In this document: one piece after another, positions 17,436 to 25,899 of the stretch | How positions within the stretch are numbered: position 1 is the first letter of the stretch | Layout of the letters: the number at the start of each line of letters is the position of its first letter | Origin: Nisaea denitrificans DSM 18348 | Lineage (GTDB): Bacteria > Pseudomonadota > Alphaproteobacteria > Thalassobaculales > Thalassobaculaceae | Assembly: GCF_000426505.1 (NCBI RefSeq) | Contig: NZ_AUFM01000011.1 | Coordinates: 1,054,001 to 1,118,000, forward strand | DNA: 64,000 nt | Direction: 5' to 3' | Made by a program: the position numbers and the translations under genes | The notes under the pieces: generated by a model | What the model was told of the DNA's origin: nothing | Database searches by the model: none | What the model saw: only the letters and a program-made list of their open reading frames with translations

Positions 17436-18163
17436 TGACCATGACCGATAACAACCAAAACCACGGCCAAGACATGATCCGCGTCGAAAGCCTGATGAAG
17501 AGCTTCACGCTGCATAATCAGGGCGGCGTCACTCTACCCGTGCTGGAAGACGTTTCCTTCACTGTCGCACAGGGCGAATGCGTCATCCTCGCCGGGCAGT
17601 CCGGCGCCGGAAAGTCGACCCTGCTTCGCTCCCTCTACGCCAACTACCTGCCGCAATCGGGCCAGGTGCTGATCCGGCATGACGGAGAGCTCGTCGATCT
17701 CGTCAGTGCCGCGCCCCATGTCGTGCTCGATATTCGGGCCCGGACACTCGGTTATGTCAGTCAGTTCCTCCGCGTTATTCCCCGCGTCGGTACGCTTGAT
17801 CTCGTGGCTGATTCCCTGCTCGCCCGCGGCATCAACGAGGTCGCCGCCCGCGAGAAAGCCGCGACGTTGCTGAGCCGTCTGCGCATTCCGGAAAGCCTCT
17901 GGTCCCTGCCGCCGGCGACCTTCTCCGGCGGAGAGCAACAGCGCGTGAACATCGCCATGACGCTCGTACAGGATTACCCCGTGCTCCTGCTCGATGAGCC
18001 GACAGCCTCCCTCGACGCGGAAAACCGTCAAACAGTCGTGGACCTGATCAACGAAGCACGGCAAAACGGGTCCGCCATTGTTGGCATCTTCCACGATCAG
18101 GCCGTTCGCGAGGCGGTCGGCACCCGGACATACGAACTTCAACCTGCAAGGAGCGCGGCGTGA
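17435..18163 (+). CDS. phnL: C-P lyase ABC-type ATPase PhnL
   Basis: A 242-residue ATPase with Walker A GQSGAGKST, signature FSGGEQQRVNIA and Walker B LLLDEPTASLD. It is the second non-transport ABC subunit of the C-P lyase system and is required with PhnGHI for the nucleosidase step. A GTG one codon upstream (17432) is an alternative start. The start overlaps phnK's stop by one base and the end overlaps phnM by four bases. Confidence 0.94.
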   Translation: MTMTDNNQNHGQDMIRVESLMKSFTLHNQGGVTLPVLEDVSFTVAQGECVILAGQSGAGKSTLLRSLYANYLPQSGQVLIRHDGELVDLVSAAPHVVLDIRARTLGYVSQFLRVIPRVGTLDLVADSLLARGINEVAAREKAATLLSRLRIPESLWSLPPATFSGGEQQRVNIAMTLVQDYPVLLLDEPTASLDAENRQTVVDLINEARQNGSAIVGIFHDQAVREAVGTRTYELQPARSAA

Positions 18164-19317
18164 GCACGAGCGAGGCCCCCGATGCCATTCTGACCAATGC
18201 ACGGATCATTCTGGCCGATGGGGAAGTGCATGGCACCGTTACTGTCCGGAATGGCAAGATCGAGGATATTTCCGAAGGACGCACAGCCGCGCCCGGCGCG
18301 GTGGATTTCGACGGCGACTATCTGATCGCCGGTCTGGTCGAGTTGCACACGGACAATCTCGAAAAGCACCTGATCCCGCGCCCAAAGGTCCACTGGCCGG
18401 TAATGTCCGCATTGCTGGCGCATGACGCACAGGTCACGGCAGCGGGTATCACGACGGTTCTTGACGCAGTTGCTGTCGGCGGCACCCTGCGGGATGACGC
18501 CCGGGACAAGATCCTGATGGAATCCGCTAATGCCATCCGCGAGGCGAGCGAGCACGACATGCTGCGGGCCAATCACTTCCTGCACATGCGCTGCGAAGTC
18601 GGTAACCCGAATGCCCTCGCCCTTTTCGAGCCGTTCAAGGAAGACTCGCTGGTCAGGCTGGTGTCCCTTATGGATCACACGCCCGGCCAGCGTCAGTTCG
18701 TCGATCTCAGCAAACTGAAGATCTACTACACCGGCAAGCACGCCATGAGCGATGCCGAATTCGATGCCATGGTCGAGGACCGCAAGAAGAACCAGGTGCT
18801 TTATTCCGACAAGCACCGGCGGGCCATCGCCGCTGCCTGCCGGGATATGGGCGTGATTATTGCGAGCCATGATGATGCGACGGTGGATCATGTCGATGAG
18901 GCGCATGAGCTGGGCCTGACCATCAGCGAATTCCCAACGACGATGGAAGCGGCGCACCATGCCCGCAAGAAAGGCCTCGCCAACATCATGGGCGGGCCGA
19001 ACGTGGTCCGCGGCGGCTCGCACTCCGGCAATGTCTCGGCGGGCGAGCTCGCGGAAGCGGGTGTGCTGGATGCGCTGTCGTCCGACTATGTGCCTGCCAG
19101 CATGCTGCACGGCGCCTTCATGCTGCATGAAAAGCACGGCCTGCCCCTGCCGAAGGCACTGGCGACGGTCACGGCCAACCCGGCCCGCATGGTCGGGCTG
19201 GACGATCGCGGGGAGATCCTTCCCGGCAAGCGGGCCGACCTGATCCGGGTGCGGCAAGCCAAGGACGGCACGCCGGTGGTCCGCAAGGTCATGCGGGCGG
19301 GTAATCGCGTCTCCTGA
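18160..19317 (+). CDS. phnM: PhnM, alpha-D-ribose 1-phosphonate 5-triphosphate diphosphatase
   Basis: A 385-residue amidohydrolase-superfamily enzyme that removes pyrophosphate from ribose 1-phosphonate 5-triphosphate. The metal motif [10 protein letters not shown] sits at 61-70, with [12 protein letters not shown] near 228-239 and the [14 protein letters not shown] block near 280-293, all typical of PhnM. It starts with GTG at 18160, four bases inside phnL, preceded by AAGGAG. It is the last core C-P lyase gene on this strand; a hexapeptide transferase gene follows 37 bases later. Confidence 0.95.
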   Translation: MSTSEAPDAILTNARIILADGEVHGTVTVRNGKIEDISEGRTAAPGAVDFDGDYLIAGLVELHTDNLEKHLIPRPKVHWPVMSALLAHDAQVTAAGITTVLDAVAVGGTLRDDARDKILMESANAIREASEHDMLRANHFLHMRCEVGNPNALALFEPFKEDSLVRLVSLMDHTPGQRQFVDLSKLKIYYTGKHAMSDAEFDAMVEDRKKNQVLYSDKHRRAIAAACRDMGVIIASHDDATVDHVDEAHELGLTISEFPTTMEAAHHARKKGLANIMGGPNVVRGGSHSGNVSAGELAEAGVLDALSSDYVPASMLHGAFMLHEKHGLPLPKALATVTANPARMVGLDDRGEILPGKRADLIRVRQAKDGTPVVRKVMRAGNRVS

Positions 19318-19354
19318 CGCCCGCAGCTTCAGCAGAAAACGGAAAGGTCGGCAC

Positions 19355-19969
19355 ATGGCACAGAAACAGCTCTCCTCCATGCCGACGGTGCATGAAACCG
19401 CCCAGGTGCGGGACTGCGAGCTCGGTGCCTGGACTGAGGTCGGTGCCCGCACCTCCGTCATCGAGACCGAGATGGGCGACTATTCCTACGTGGTGAATGA
19501 CAGCGACATCATCTACGCGACGATAGGAAAATTCTGCTCAATCGCCTCCCATACGCGCATAAACCCGGGAAACCATCCCAGCACACGCGCCTCGCAGCAT
19601 CATTTTCTCTACCGTGCCGCCGCGTACGATCTGGGCGAGGATGACGAGGCGTTCTTCGACTGGCGCCGCCAGCACCATTGCACCATCGGGCACGATGTCT
19701 GGATCGGCCATGGCGCGACTGTGCTTGCCGGCGTGACTGTCGGCACCGGCGCGGTTGTCGCGGCCGGCGCCGTGGTCAGCAAGGATGTTGCCCCTTATAC
19801 AATCGTTGGCGGCGTTCCCTCGAAAGAGATCAAACGCCGGGTGGACGCGGAAACAGCCGAAGGTCTGCTGGAGCTGGCCTGGTGGGACTGGCCGCACGCG
19901 CTGCTGAAAGAACGGATGGCCGACTTCCGCGCCCTGCCCGCAGCCGCGTTCCTGTCAAAATATCGGTAA
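19355..19969 (+). CDS. Hexapeptide-repeat acyltransferase of phosphonate operons
   Basis: A 204-residue left-handed beta-helix protein of the LpxA-like superfamily. Hexapeptide repeats are seen around 25-75 and 105-150 ([34 protein letters not shown]), with [16 protein letters not shown] closing the helix, as in CAT-type xenobiotic acetyltransferases. A subfamily of such proteins is found only with phn genes; they may acetylate aminophosphonates or an intermediate, though the reaction is unproven. Position right after phnM supports that subfamily. Confidence 0.85.
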   Translation: MAQKQLSSMPTVHETAQVRDCELGAWTEVGARTSVIETEMGDYSYVVNDSDIIYATIGKFCSIASHTRINPGNHPSTRASQHHFLYRAAAYDLGEDDEAFFDWRRQHHCTIGHDVWIGHGATVLAGVTVGTGAVVAAGAVVSKDVAPYTIVGGVPSKEIKRRVDAETAEGLLELAWWDWPHALLKERMADFRALPAAAFLSKYR

Positions 19970-19980
19970 GCACCTATCGG

Positions 19981-20002
19981 AATATCGGATTTAACCGATA
20001 TT
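19981..20002. terminator. Short hairpin between the convergent phn acyltransferase and phnN
   Basis: AATATCGG (19981-19988) and CCGATATT (19995-20002) form an 8-bp stem with a six-base loop, followed by a T/C-rich stretch. Two more TATCGG copies lie just upstream (about 19962 and 19976). It may end transcripts from both sides; it is AT-rich for this GC-rich region. Confidence 0.45.
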
Positions 20003-20009
20003 TCTCCTA

Positions 20010-20564
20010 TTACGCGAATAACGCTGTAAAAGCTGATATGGACTCTTCAAGCGGCCGGTCGTTGATGAAAGTGATCACTCCCGGCCCCTCCAGCGTGAAT
20101 GCCTCGGCCCGCTCCAGGCGCTTCTGGATGTCGGCCTCACTCTCTCGCCCCCGCCCCCGGAGGCGGCTTTCCAGCTCCGCGCGCGGCACCGTGATGTTCA
20201 CTACCCGCACATCCGGATACATCTCGCGCGCCGTGCCGATCAGTGCGCGCGACACATTCACGATGACATGCCGCCCCGCCGCCAGCTCCTCTTCAATCGA
20301 CTTTGGAATGCCGTAGCGCAGGTTGTGCGCATCCCAGCTCAGGCAGTAACCGCCCTCTTCCTGCTTTGCCTCGAATTCCTCGACCGTTACCGGATTGTGG
20401 TCTTCGCCTCCGGCATCCGCCGGGCGCGTGATGTCCCGGCGCACGAAATAATGGGCCGAACTTTCCGACAAAGCGGCTTTGGCACCGTCCAGTAGACTGT
20501 CCTTGCCCGCGCCGGACGGCCCGACAACGAGCCAGAGCGTGCCGGTGTTCGAATGACTGTTCAT
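20010..20564 (-). CDS. phnN: PhnN, ribose 1,5-bisphosphate phosphokinase
   Basis: A 184-residue guanylate-kinase-like P-loop kinase that makes PRPP from ribose 1,5-bisphosphate, the last step of the C-P lyase route. Walker A GPSGAGKDS lies at 15-23, FVRRDITRPAD at ~40-50 and SWDAHNLRYGIP near 75-86 are PhnN marks. It is not in the plus-strand operon but convergent with it, separated by a short hairpin, so it needs its own promoter in the 207-base gap upstream, where no other gene is seen. Confidence 0.93.
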   Translation of the reverse strand: MNSHSNTGTLWLVVGPSGAGKDSLLDGAKAALSESSAHYFVRRDITRPADAGGEDHNPVTVEEFEAKQEEGGYCLSWDAHNLRYGIPKSIEEELAAGRHVIVNVSRALIGTAREMYPDVRVVNITVPRAELESRLRGRGRESEADIQKRLERAEAFTLEGPGVITFINDRPLEESISAFTALFA

Positions 20565-20771
20565 GCGAGGAAACTCACTTGGAAAGGGAGCGCTATTTCT
20601 AACCGGTCCACGACGGTGTGGCGAGGCTCATGAGCGCATTCCCACGGGCATTTCACAGATGCTTAACATTCGGGGAGAATGTCCCCTCTGCATGATTTGG
20701 CGAAATATCCGCGCAACTCGTTCGCATTAGGCACTTTGCACTTCCGGCCGCGCTGACTAAGTTCCGCAACC

Positions 20772-21803
20772 ATGACACAGGAACTTACCTATTTCCTCGG
20801 AGACAAGCGCCCCGAAGACGGTGCTCTCCTTGAGGTCGCGCCGGGCGTGCACTGGCTGCGCCTGCCGCTGCCCTTCTCGCTCAACCACGTCAATCTCTAC
20901 CTGCTGGAAGACGATGCCGGCTGGGTGATTGTCGATTGCGGCCTGAACTCGGAAAACTGCCGTGTGGCCTGGACAAAGATCCTGAAGGACGTGATCGGGA
21001 ACGATCCGGTACAGGCCATCATCGGCACGCACTTCCATCCGGACCATGTAGGGCTCGCCGGCTGGCTGCAGGAGCGGACCGGCGCCCCGCTCTGGATGAG
21101 CCGGACCGAATGGCTGAACGCCCGGGCCTATTATCTCGACACGTCCGAAGATTTTGTCGACCAGATGGTCGGCTTCTATGGCCGGCTTGGCCTCGGCGGG
21201 GATATCAGCGGCGAGATGCGCAAGATCGGCAACGAATATCGTGAACTGGTCTCGCCAATTCCACCCTCCTTCAATCGCATCGGGCCGGATACGCGCTTCA
21301 GCATTGGCGGCCGCACCTGGCGGCCCTATTTCGGTGCCGGCCATTCACCGGACCATGTCTGCCTGTTCTCCGAAGAAGACCAGTTGATGCTCGGTGGCGA
21401 TCTGCTGCTGCCCCGGATCACCCCGATCATCGCCGTCTGGTGGACCGAGCCCGACGCCAATCCGCTGCAGGATTTCTTCACCTTCCTCGACAGCATGAAG
21501 GGCGGCAAAGATGAAATCCTCGTCCTGCCGGGGCATGACGGCCCCTATCGCGGCATCAATTTCAGGATCGATGCGCTGCGCAGCCACCATGACGAGCGGC
21601 TAGAAGAAACCATTGCGGCCTGCGACCGACCGGCCTCCGCCGCCGAGGTGATGAAGAGCCTCTTCACCCGCGAGCTCGACCTGCACCAGACCCGCTTTGC
21701 CGTCGGCGAAGCGTTGGCCCACCTGCATTTGCTCATAGAAGACGGACAGATCACGCGGGAGCTGTCTGAGAACGGAACGTACCGCTACGGGCGCGCTGCC
21801 TAG
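20772..21803 (+). CDS. Metallo-beta-lactamase-fold hydrolase
   Basis: A 343-residue MBL-fold hydrolase. The zinc motif HFHPDH lies at 87-92 (THFHPDHVGLAG), with a later AGHSPDHVCL near 190 and LPGHDGPY near 255, giving a full binuclear metal site. The C-terminal ~70 residues look like a winged-helix-like tail found in many MBL hydrolases. It begins 207 bases from divergent phnN. PhnP, the MBL enzyme of the C-P lyase pathway, is not otherwise present here, but PhnP is shorter (~250) and a different subgroup, so equivalence is only a possibility. Its 3' end overlaps convergent pxpC by four bases. Confidence 0.85.
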   Translation: MTQELTYFLGDKRPEDGALLEVAPGVHWLRLPLPFSLNHVNLYLLEDDAGWVIVDCGLNSENCRVAWTKILKDVIGNDPVQAIIGTHFHPDHVGLAGWLQERTGAPLWMSRTEWLNARAYYLDTSEDFVDQMVGFYGRLGLGGDISGEMRKIGNEYRELVSPIPPSFNRIGPDTRFSIGGRTWRPYFGAGHSPDHVCLFSEEDQLMLGGDLLLPRITPIIAVWWTEPDANPLQDFFTFLDSMKGGKDEILVLPGHDGPYRGINFRIDALRSHHDERLEETIAACDRPASAAEVMKSLFTRELDLHQTRFAVGEALAHLHLLIEDGQITRELSENGTYRYGRAA

Positions 21804-22831
21804 ACCGCCTCTACATTATGGACCACGCCGCTGATCAGGTTTTCCCGGTAAAGCGCAGCCTCGTCGAGCCAGGCAGCAGCCGGGCTGAGGGAGGCGATCA
21901 GCCGCTTGATGTCCTTTTCCTGCTCCCGGCGCGCCTCTTCCGCATCCGCAACGCTGACTTCCGCGAAGGACAGTTTATCTCCCGGCTTCAGGCGGCCAAG
22001 ACGCGGAATATCGGCTGAAATCACGGTGCCGATCTTCGGGTATCCGCCCGTCGTCTGATGATCCGCCAGCAGGATGATCGGCAGGCCGTTGCCAGGCACC
22101 TGGATGGCGCCGGTGACGATGCCGTCCGACGTGATGTTGTAGCCGCGCGCATGCTCCAGCGCCGGGCCTTCCAGACGCATGCCCATCCGGTCCGCTTCCC
22201 GGCTGATCTTGTACTCGTTGGTCAGAAAGGCGGCGGCGCTTTCGTCTGTGAAATAGTCCCGCTGCGGGCCGAACACGACACGGATCGGGCCGTCGGCATC
22301 AAGATACCCGGGGTTCTCCAACCGAAGCTCGCCACGCTCGGGAACCTCGTTCAGGCTCAAGGGTAACTCGTCCCCGTCCCTCAGCGCACGCCCCTGAAAC
22401 CCGCCGATCTGCGAGCGGCCATAGGTCGACAGGCTGTCAAACACAGCGGGCAGATCAAACCTGCCCTCGATGCAGAGATAGGCGGCACCGCTATCCGTCA
22501 CCGGATTGACGGAAAGCCGGTGGCCGCGTTTCAGTGTGACGCTCTGGTAAGACGGCAACTCGACGCGCTCCCCCGCCTCGACGACAATCCCGGCCCGGGT
22601 ACCGACCAACGCGACACGAACACTTTCCGCGATGACTTCAAGCACAGGGCCGATCATGCGGAATTCGATGGCGGCCGTTCCGCCGTCATTTCCAACCAGC
22701 GCATTGCCGATCCGGAGCGACACAGGATCAAGCGCACCGGAAACAGGCACGCCCCGGTTCTGAAACGCCGGACGCCCGAAATCCTGAAGGGTCGGCGCAA
22801 AACCGGCCTGGATCACCCTGAGCCCGCTCAT
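21800..22831 (-). CDS. pxpC: 5-oxoprolinase subunit PxpC (biotin-dependent carboxyltransferase-like, KipA)
   Basis: A 343-residue member of the KipA/PxpC family: MSGLRVIQAGFAPTLQDFGR start, the FQNRGVPVSGALDP block at ~23-36, QIGGFQGRALRDGDELP near 138-155, and TTGGYPKIGTVISAD near 263-277. With PxpA and PxpB it forms the ATP-dependent prokaryotic 5-oxoprolinase that opens pyroglutamate to glutamate. Its ATG overlaps the stop of pxpB by four bases, so both subunits are coupled. Confidence 0.92.
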   Translation of the reverse strand: MSGLRVIQAGFAPTLQDFGRPAFQNRGVPVSGALDPVSLRIGNALVGNDGGTAAIEFRMIGPVLEVIAESVRVALVGTRAGIVVEAGERVELPSYQSVTLKRGHRLSVNPVTDSGAAYLCIEGRFDLPAVFDSLSTYGRSQIGGFQGRALRDGDELPLSLNEVPERGELRLENPGYLDADGPIRVVFGPQRDYFTDESAAAFLTNEYKISREADRMGMRLEGPALEHARGYNITSDGIVTGAIQVPGNGLPIILLADHQTTGGYPKIGTVISADIPRLGRLKPGDKLSFAEVSVADAEEARREQEKDIKRLIASLSPAAAWLDEAALYRENLISGVVHNVEAV

Positions 22832-23565
22832 GCGTTCTCTCCCGGCGCGATATCTTCCACGACAGGCACGTATTCCCCGGCCTCTACGGCTTTGCGCAGC
22901 TTTTCGTATTCGGCTATCGGCACGGCCTCGAAGTGAATCCGGTCCCCGGCAGCGACCAGAATGGGCTCATCCCTGCGTGGATCGAAAAACTCGATCGGTG
23001 TGCGGCCGATCAGATGCCAGCCGCCCGGGCTCTCGACCGTGTAGACAGTGGTTTGCCTGACCGCGATGGAGATCGACCGCGCCGGTACCTTCACCCGCGG
23101 CTCGAACCGCCTTGGCACGTCGAAATCTTCCGGCAGCAAACCGAGATAGGGAAAGCCCGGCAGGAAGCCCATCATCAGGATTTCCTGCGGTTCTGCCGTA
23201 TGGCCGCGCACCACTTCCGCGGGCGCCAGATTCATGTCCCGCGCAACGCTCTCAAGATCGGGAGCGCACTCACCCTCATAGCAAACCGGAATGGACCAGA
23301 GCCGGTAGCCATCCTCGCCCTCATGCTGGTGATGCAGGATCTCCGAGATCGCCGACTGCAACTCGGAGGAGCGCGTCACCAGCGGATCGTAATGCACCAT
23401 CAGCGAGCGGATCGTCGGGACGATATCGACAATGCCGCCCAACGACAGCTCGCGCAGCTTGGCCGCAACATGGCGCACCTGCCTGTTCACAACGGCGTCG
23501 ACGGCTTCGCCGAACTGCACGACAAGGGCGGTATCCCCGGCGGGAAGAAAGACAGGTTCCGACAT
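22828..23565 (-). CDS. pxpB: 5-oxoprolinase subunit PxpB (KipI-like)
   Basis: A 245-residue KipI/PxpB-like protein. FLPAGDTALVVQFGEAVD opens the protein; GFLPGFPYLGLLPEDFDVPRR and the VPARSISIAVRQTTVYTVES block with PGGWHLIGRTP are classic family marks. It lies directly upstream of pxpC with a four-base overlap. The start is uncertain: ATG at 23565 fits the family best; ATG at 23595 adds ten residues, and neither has a strong ribosome site. It is transcribed away from pxpA, an unusual split of the pxp genes. Confidence 0.9.
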   Translation of the reverse strand: MSEPVFLPAGDTALVVQFGEAVDAVVNRQVRHVAAKLRELSLGGIVDIVPTIRSLMVHYDPLVTRSSELQSAISEILHHQHEGEDGYRLWSIPVCYEGECAPDLESVARDMNLAPAEVVRGHTAEPQEILMMGFLPGFPYLGLLPEDFDVPRRFEPRVKVPARSISIAVRQTTVYTVESPGGWHLIGRTPIEFFDPRRDEPILVAAGDRIHFEAVPIAEYEKLRKAVEAGEYVPVVEDIAPGENA

Positions 23566-23694
23566 CACAATGGTTCTGTTCCGGACATGGACCATACGAA
23601 GGGTTTGGCGCTAATCTTCACGTCCTATCGCCCCTCGACAAAGCGTCCCGGACGCGCGACCCGCGCTTCGAGACAATAGCCACGGACCGTAACC

Positions 23695-24468
23695 ATGACC
23701 AAAGTGAATTTGAACGCCGATATGGCCGAAGGTTTCGGCGCTTACGATATCGGCGACGACATGGCGATGCTGAAGATCGTCGGCTCGGCCAATGTGGCCT
23801 GCGGCTTCCACGGCGGTGACGCCAATGTGATGGATCGGGTCGTGGCCGGTGCCAAGTCGGAAGGCGTCAGTATCGGCGCGCATCCTGGCTTCAACGATCT
23901 CTGGGGCTTCGGCCGCCGCCGCATCACCATGGCCCAGCGCGAAGTGGAGGCGATGATCGCCTATCAGATCGGCGCGCTGCAGGCGATGGCGGCGCTGCAC
24001 GGCATGAAGGTCACGCACATGAAGCCGCATGGCGCGCTGAACAACATGGCCTCGGAAGACAGGGATCTCGCCGAAGCCATCGTGCGCGCGACCAGGGCGG
24101 TCGACCCGGCCATCATCCTGCTGGCGACGACCGGCTCCGAGCTGATGAAAGCCGGCGCCACGCTCGACGTGCCGACAGCCTCCGAGGTTTTCGCCGACCG
24201 CACCTACGATGCCAAAGGCAGCCTGACCAGCCGAAAACGGGACGACGCCATGATCCGCGATCCCGGGCAGGCCGTGGAGCATGTGCTGCGCATGGTCGAG
24301 ACCGGCAAGGTCCGCTCGACCGACGGCGTGGAGGTGCCCGTGGTGGTTCATTCCATCTGTATCCATGGCGACGAGCCGACCGGTCCTGCCGTCGCAGCCG
24401 CCGTCCGGGCCGCGCTCGAGGCCAGGGGCATCGAGGTCGTCACCCTGCCCGAAGTCCCGCTTAACTGA
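23695..24468 (+). CDS. pxpA: 5-oxoprolinase subunit PxpA (LamB/YcsF family)
   Basis: A 257-residue LamB/YcsF protein: VNLNADMAEGFGAYDIGDD opening, VACGFHGGDANVM near 37-49, IGAHPGFNDLWGFGRR near 60-75 and THMKPHGALNNMA near 102-114. It is the hydrolytic partner of PxpBC in 5-oxoprolinase. It is divergent from pxpBC over a ~130-base gap with room for back-to-back promoters; no strong ribosome site was seen before the ATG. An M20 peptidase follows 32 bases later, likely the same transcript. Confidence 0.93.
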   Translation: MTKVNLNADMAEGFGAYDIGDDMAMLKIVGSANVACGFHGGDANVMDRVVAGAKSEGVSIGAHPGFNDLWGFGRRRITMAQREVEAMIAYQIGALQAMAALHGMKVTHMKPHGALNNMASEDRDLAEAIVRATRAVDPAIILLATTGSELMKAGATLDVPTASEVFADRTYDAKGSLTSRKRDDAMIRDPGQAVEHVLRMVETGKVRSTDGVEVPVVVHSICIHGDEPTGPAVAAAVRAALEARGIEVVTLPEVPLN

Positions 24469-24500
24469 ATATCGAATTTTCCAACCCTGGAGCCATCCCC

Positions 24501-25895
24501 GTGAGTCGTGAGCAAGCCATCGCAGCCGCCGCCGAACATTTTGACAGCGGCGATTTCCTCAAGGACCTGAGCCGCCGGGTGGCGATCCGCACCGAGAGCC
24601 AGCTCTACGAGGAGCGGAAGCCCGACATGGAGGCCTATATGGCCGAAATGCGCGCGGCCCTGGAGCCGATGGGATATGTCTGCGAGCAGTTCCCGAACCC
24701 CTCGCCGAAGGGCGGCCCCTTCCTGATCGCAACCCGTCACGAGGGCGACACTTTGCCGACCGTACTGACCTACGGCCATGGCGACGTCGTCCGCGGCATG
24801 GAGGGGCAATGGGCTGAGGACCGTGATCCATGGACGTTGACCGAGGTCGGCGAGCGTGTCTACGGCCGCGGGACCGTCGATAACAAGGGTCAGCACTCGA
24901 TCAATATCGCCGGCCTTAACGCCGTGCTGAAGACCCGGGGCAAGCTTGGCTTCAACTCCAAGATCCTTATCGAGTCCGGCGAGGAATCCGGCTCCCCGGG
25001 ACTGGCGGACTTCGCAAGACAGCAAAAAGACAAGCTGAAGGCCGATTTCCTGATCGCCTCCGACGGCCCGCGCATCAGTGCCGATCACCCGACCGTCTTC
25101 ATGGGCTCGCGCGGTGCTTATCCGATGGATATTACCTGCGACCTGCGCGAAGGCGCCCACCATTCCGGCAACTGGGGCGGGCTGCTCGCAAACCCGGCGG
25201 TTATCCTCGCCCATGCGCTCGCCAGCATCACCGACCGGCGCGGCCAGATCCGTGTGCCGGAATGGCGCCCGACCACCCTCACCCCGGCAATCCGGGCAGC
25301 TCTCGCCGAGTGCGAACTCGAGGCGGAAGCGAACGGCCCGCAGATCGATCCGAATTGGGGAGAAGAGTCCCTGACGCCGATCGAACGGGTGATCGGCTGG
25401 AACAGCTTCGAGATCCTGGCTTACACGGCCGGTCTGCCGGACAAACCGGTGAACGCGATCCCGGGCCGGGCGACCTGCCGCGGCCAGCTCCGCTTCGTCG
25501 TCGGCACCGACCCGGAGGACATCGTTCCGGCCCTGCGCCGTCATCTGGAACGCGAAGGCTTCCCGATGGTCACCGTAGCGGACGCCGATCGCGGCTATAT
25601 GAAGGCGACGCGCCTCGATCCCGACCATGCGCTCGTGCAGTGGGCGGCAAACTCGATCCAACGCTCGACCAACAAGAAAACCGCAATTTTGCCGAACCTC
25701 GGCGGCTCCCTGCCGAACGACGTCTTCAGCGAAATACTTGGCTTGGCCACTATCTGGGTTCCGCATTCCTATGCATCCTGCTCCCAGCATGCCCCGAATG
25801 AGCATGCGCTGAAGCCGATCCTCCGCGAGGGTCTGCAACTCACCGCCGGCCTTTTCTGGGATATCGGCGACGGTACCCTTCCGGAAAGCTGGTAA
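24501..25895 (+). CDS. M20-family metallopeptidase
   Basis: A 464-residue M20 dipeptidase/deacetylase-type enzyme. Metal and catalytic residues are in place: GHGDVV (His93, Asp95), GRGTVDNKGQH with Asp127, and SGEESGSPG with Glu161-162; further ligands fall in the C-terminal half (a His at about 427). The inserted lid domain spans about 200-320. It starts with GTG at 24501 after CTGGAG. Located between pxpA and an M81 peptidase, it probably releases amino acids from small peptides or N-acyl amino acids feeding the same pathway. Substrate unknown. Confidence 0.9.
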   Translation: MSREQAIAAAAEHFDSGDFLKDLSRRVAIRTESQLYEERKPDMEAYMAEMRAALEPMGYVCEQFPNPSPKGGPFLIATRHEGDTLPTVLTYGHGDVVRGMEGQWAEDRDPWTLTEVGERVYGRGTVDNKGQHSINIAGLNAVLKTRGKLGFNSKILIESGEESGSPGLADFARQQKDKLKADFLIASDGPRISADHPTVFMGSRGAYPMDITCDLREGAHHSGNWGGLLANPAVILAHALASITDRRGQIRVPEWRPTTLTPAIRAALAECELEAEANGPQIDPNWGEESLTPIERVIGWNSFEILAYTAGLPDKPVNAIPGRATCRGQLRFVVGTDPEDIVPALRRHLEREGFPMVTVADADRGYMKATRLDPDHALVQWAANSIQRSTNKKTAILPNLGGSLPNDVFSEILGLATIWVPHSYASCSQHAPNEHALKPILREGLQLTAGLFWDIGDGTLPESW

Positions 25896-25899
25896 TCCG

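Noticed and set aside
18139-19461. Minus-strand open frame (440 codons) across phnM
   Set aside because: Antisense to phnM; the protein has no recognisable domain.
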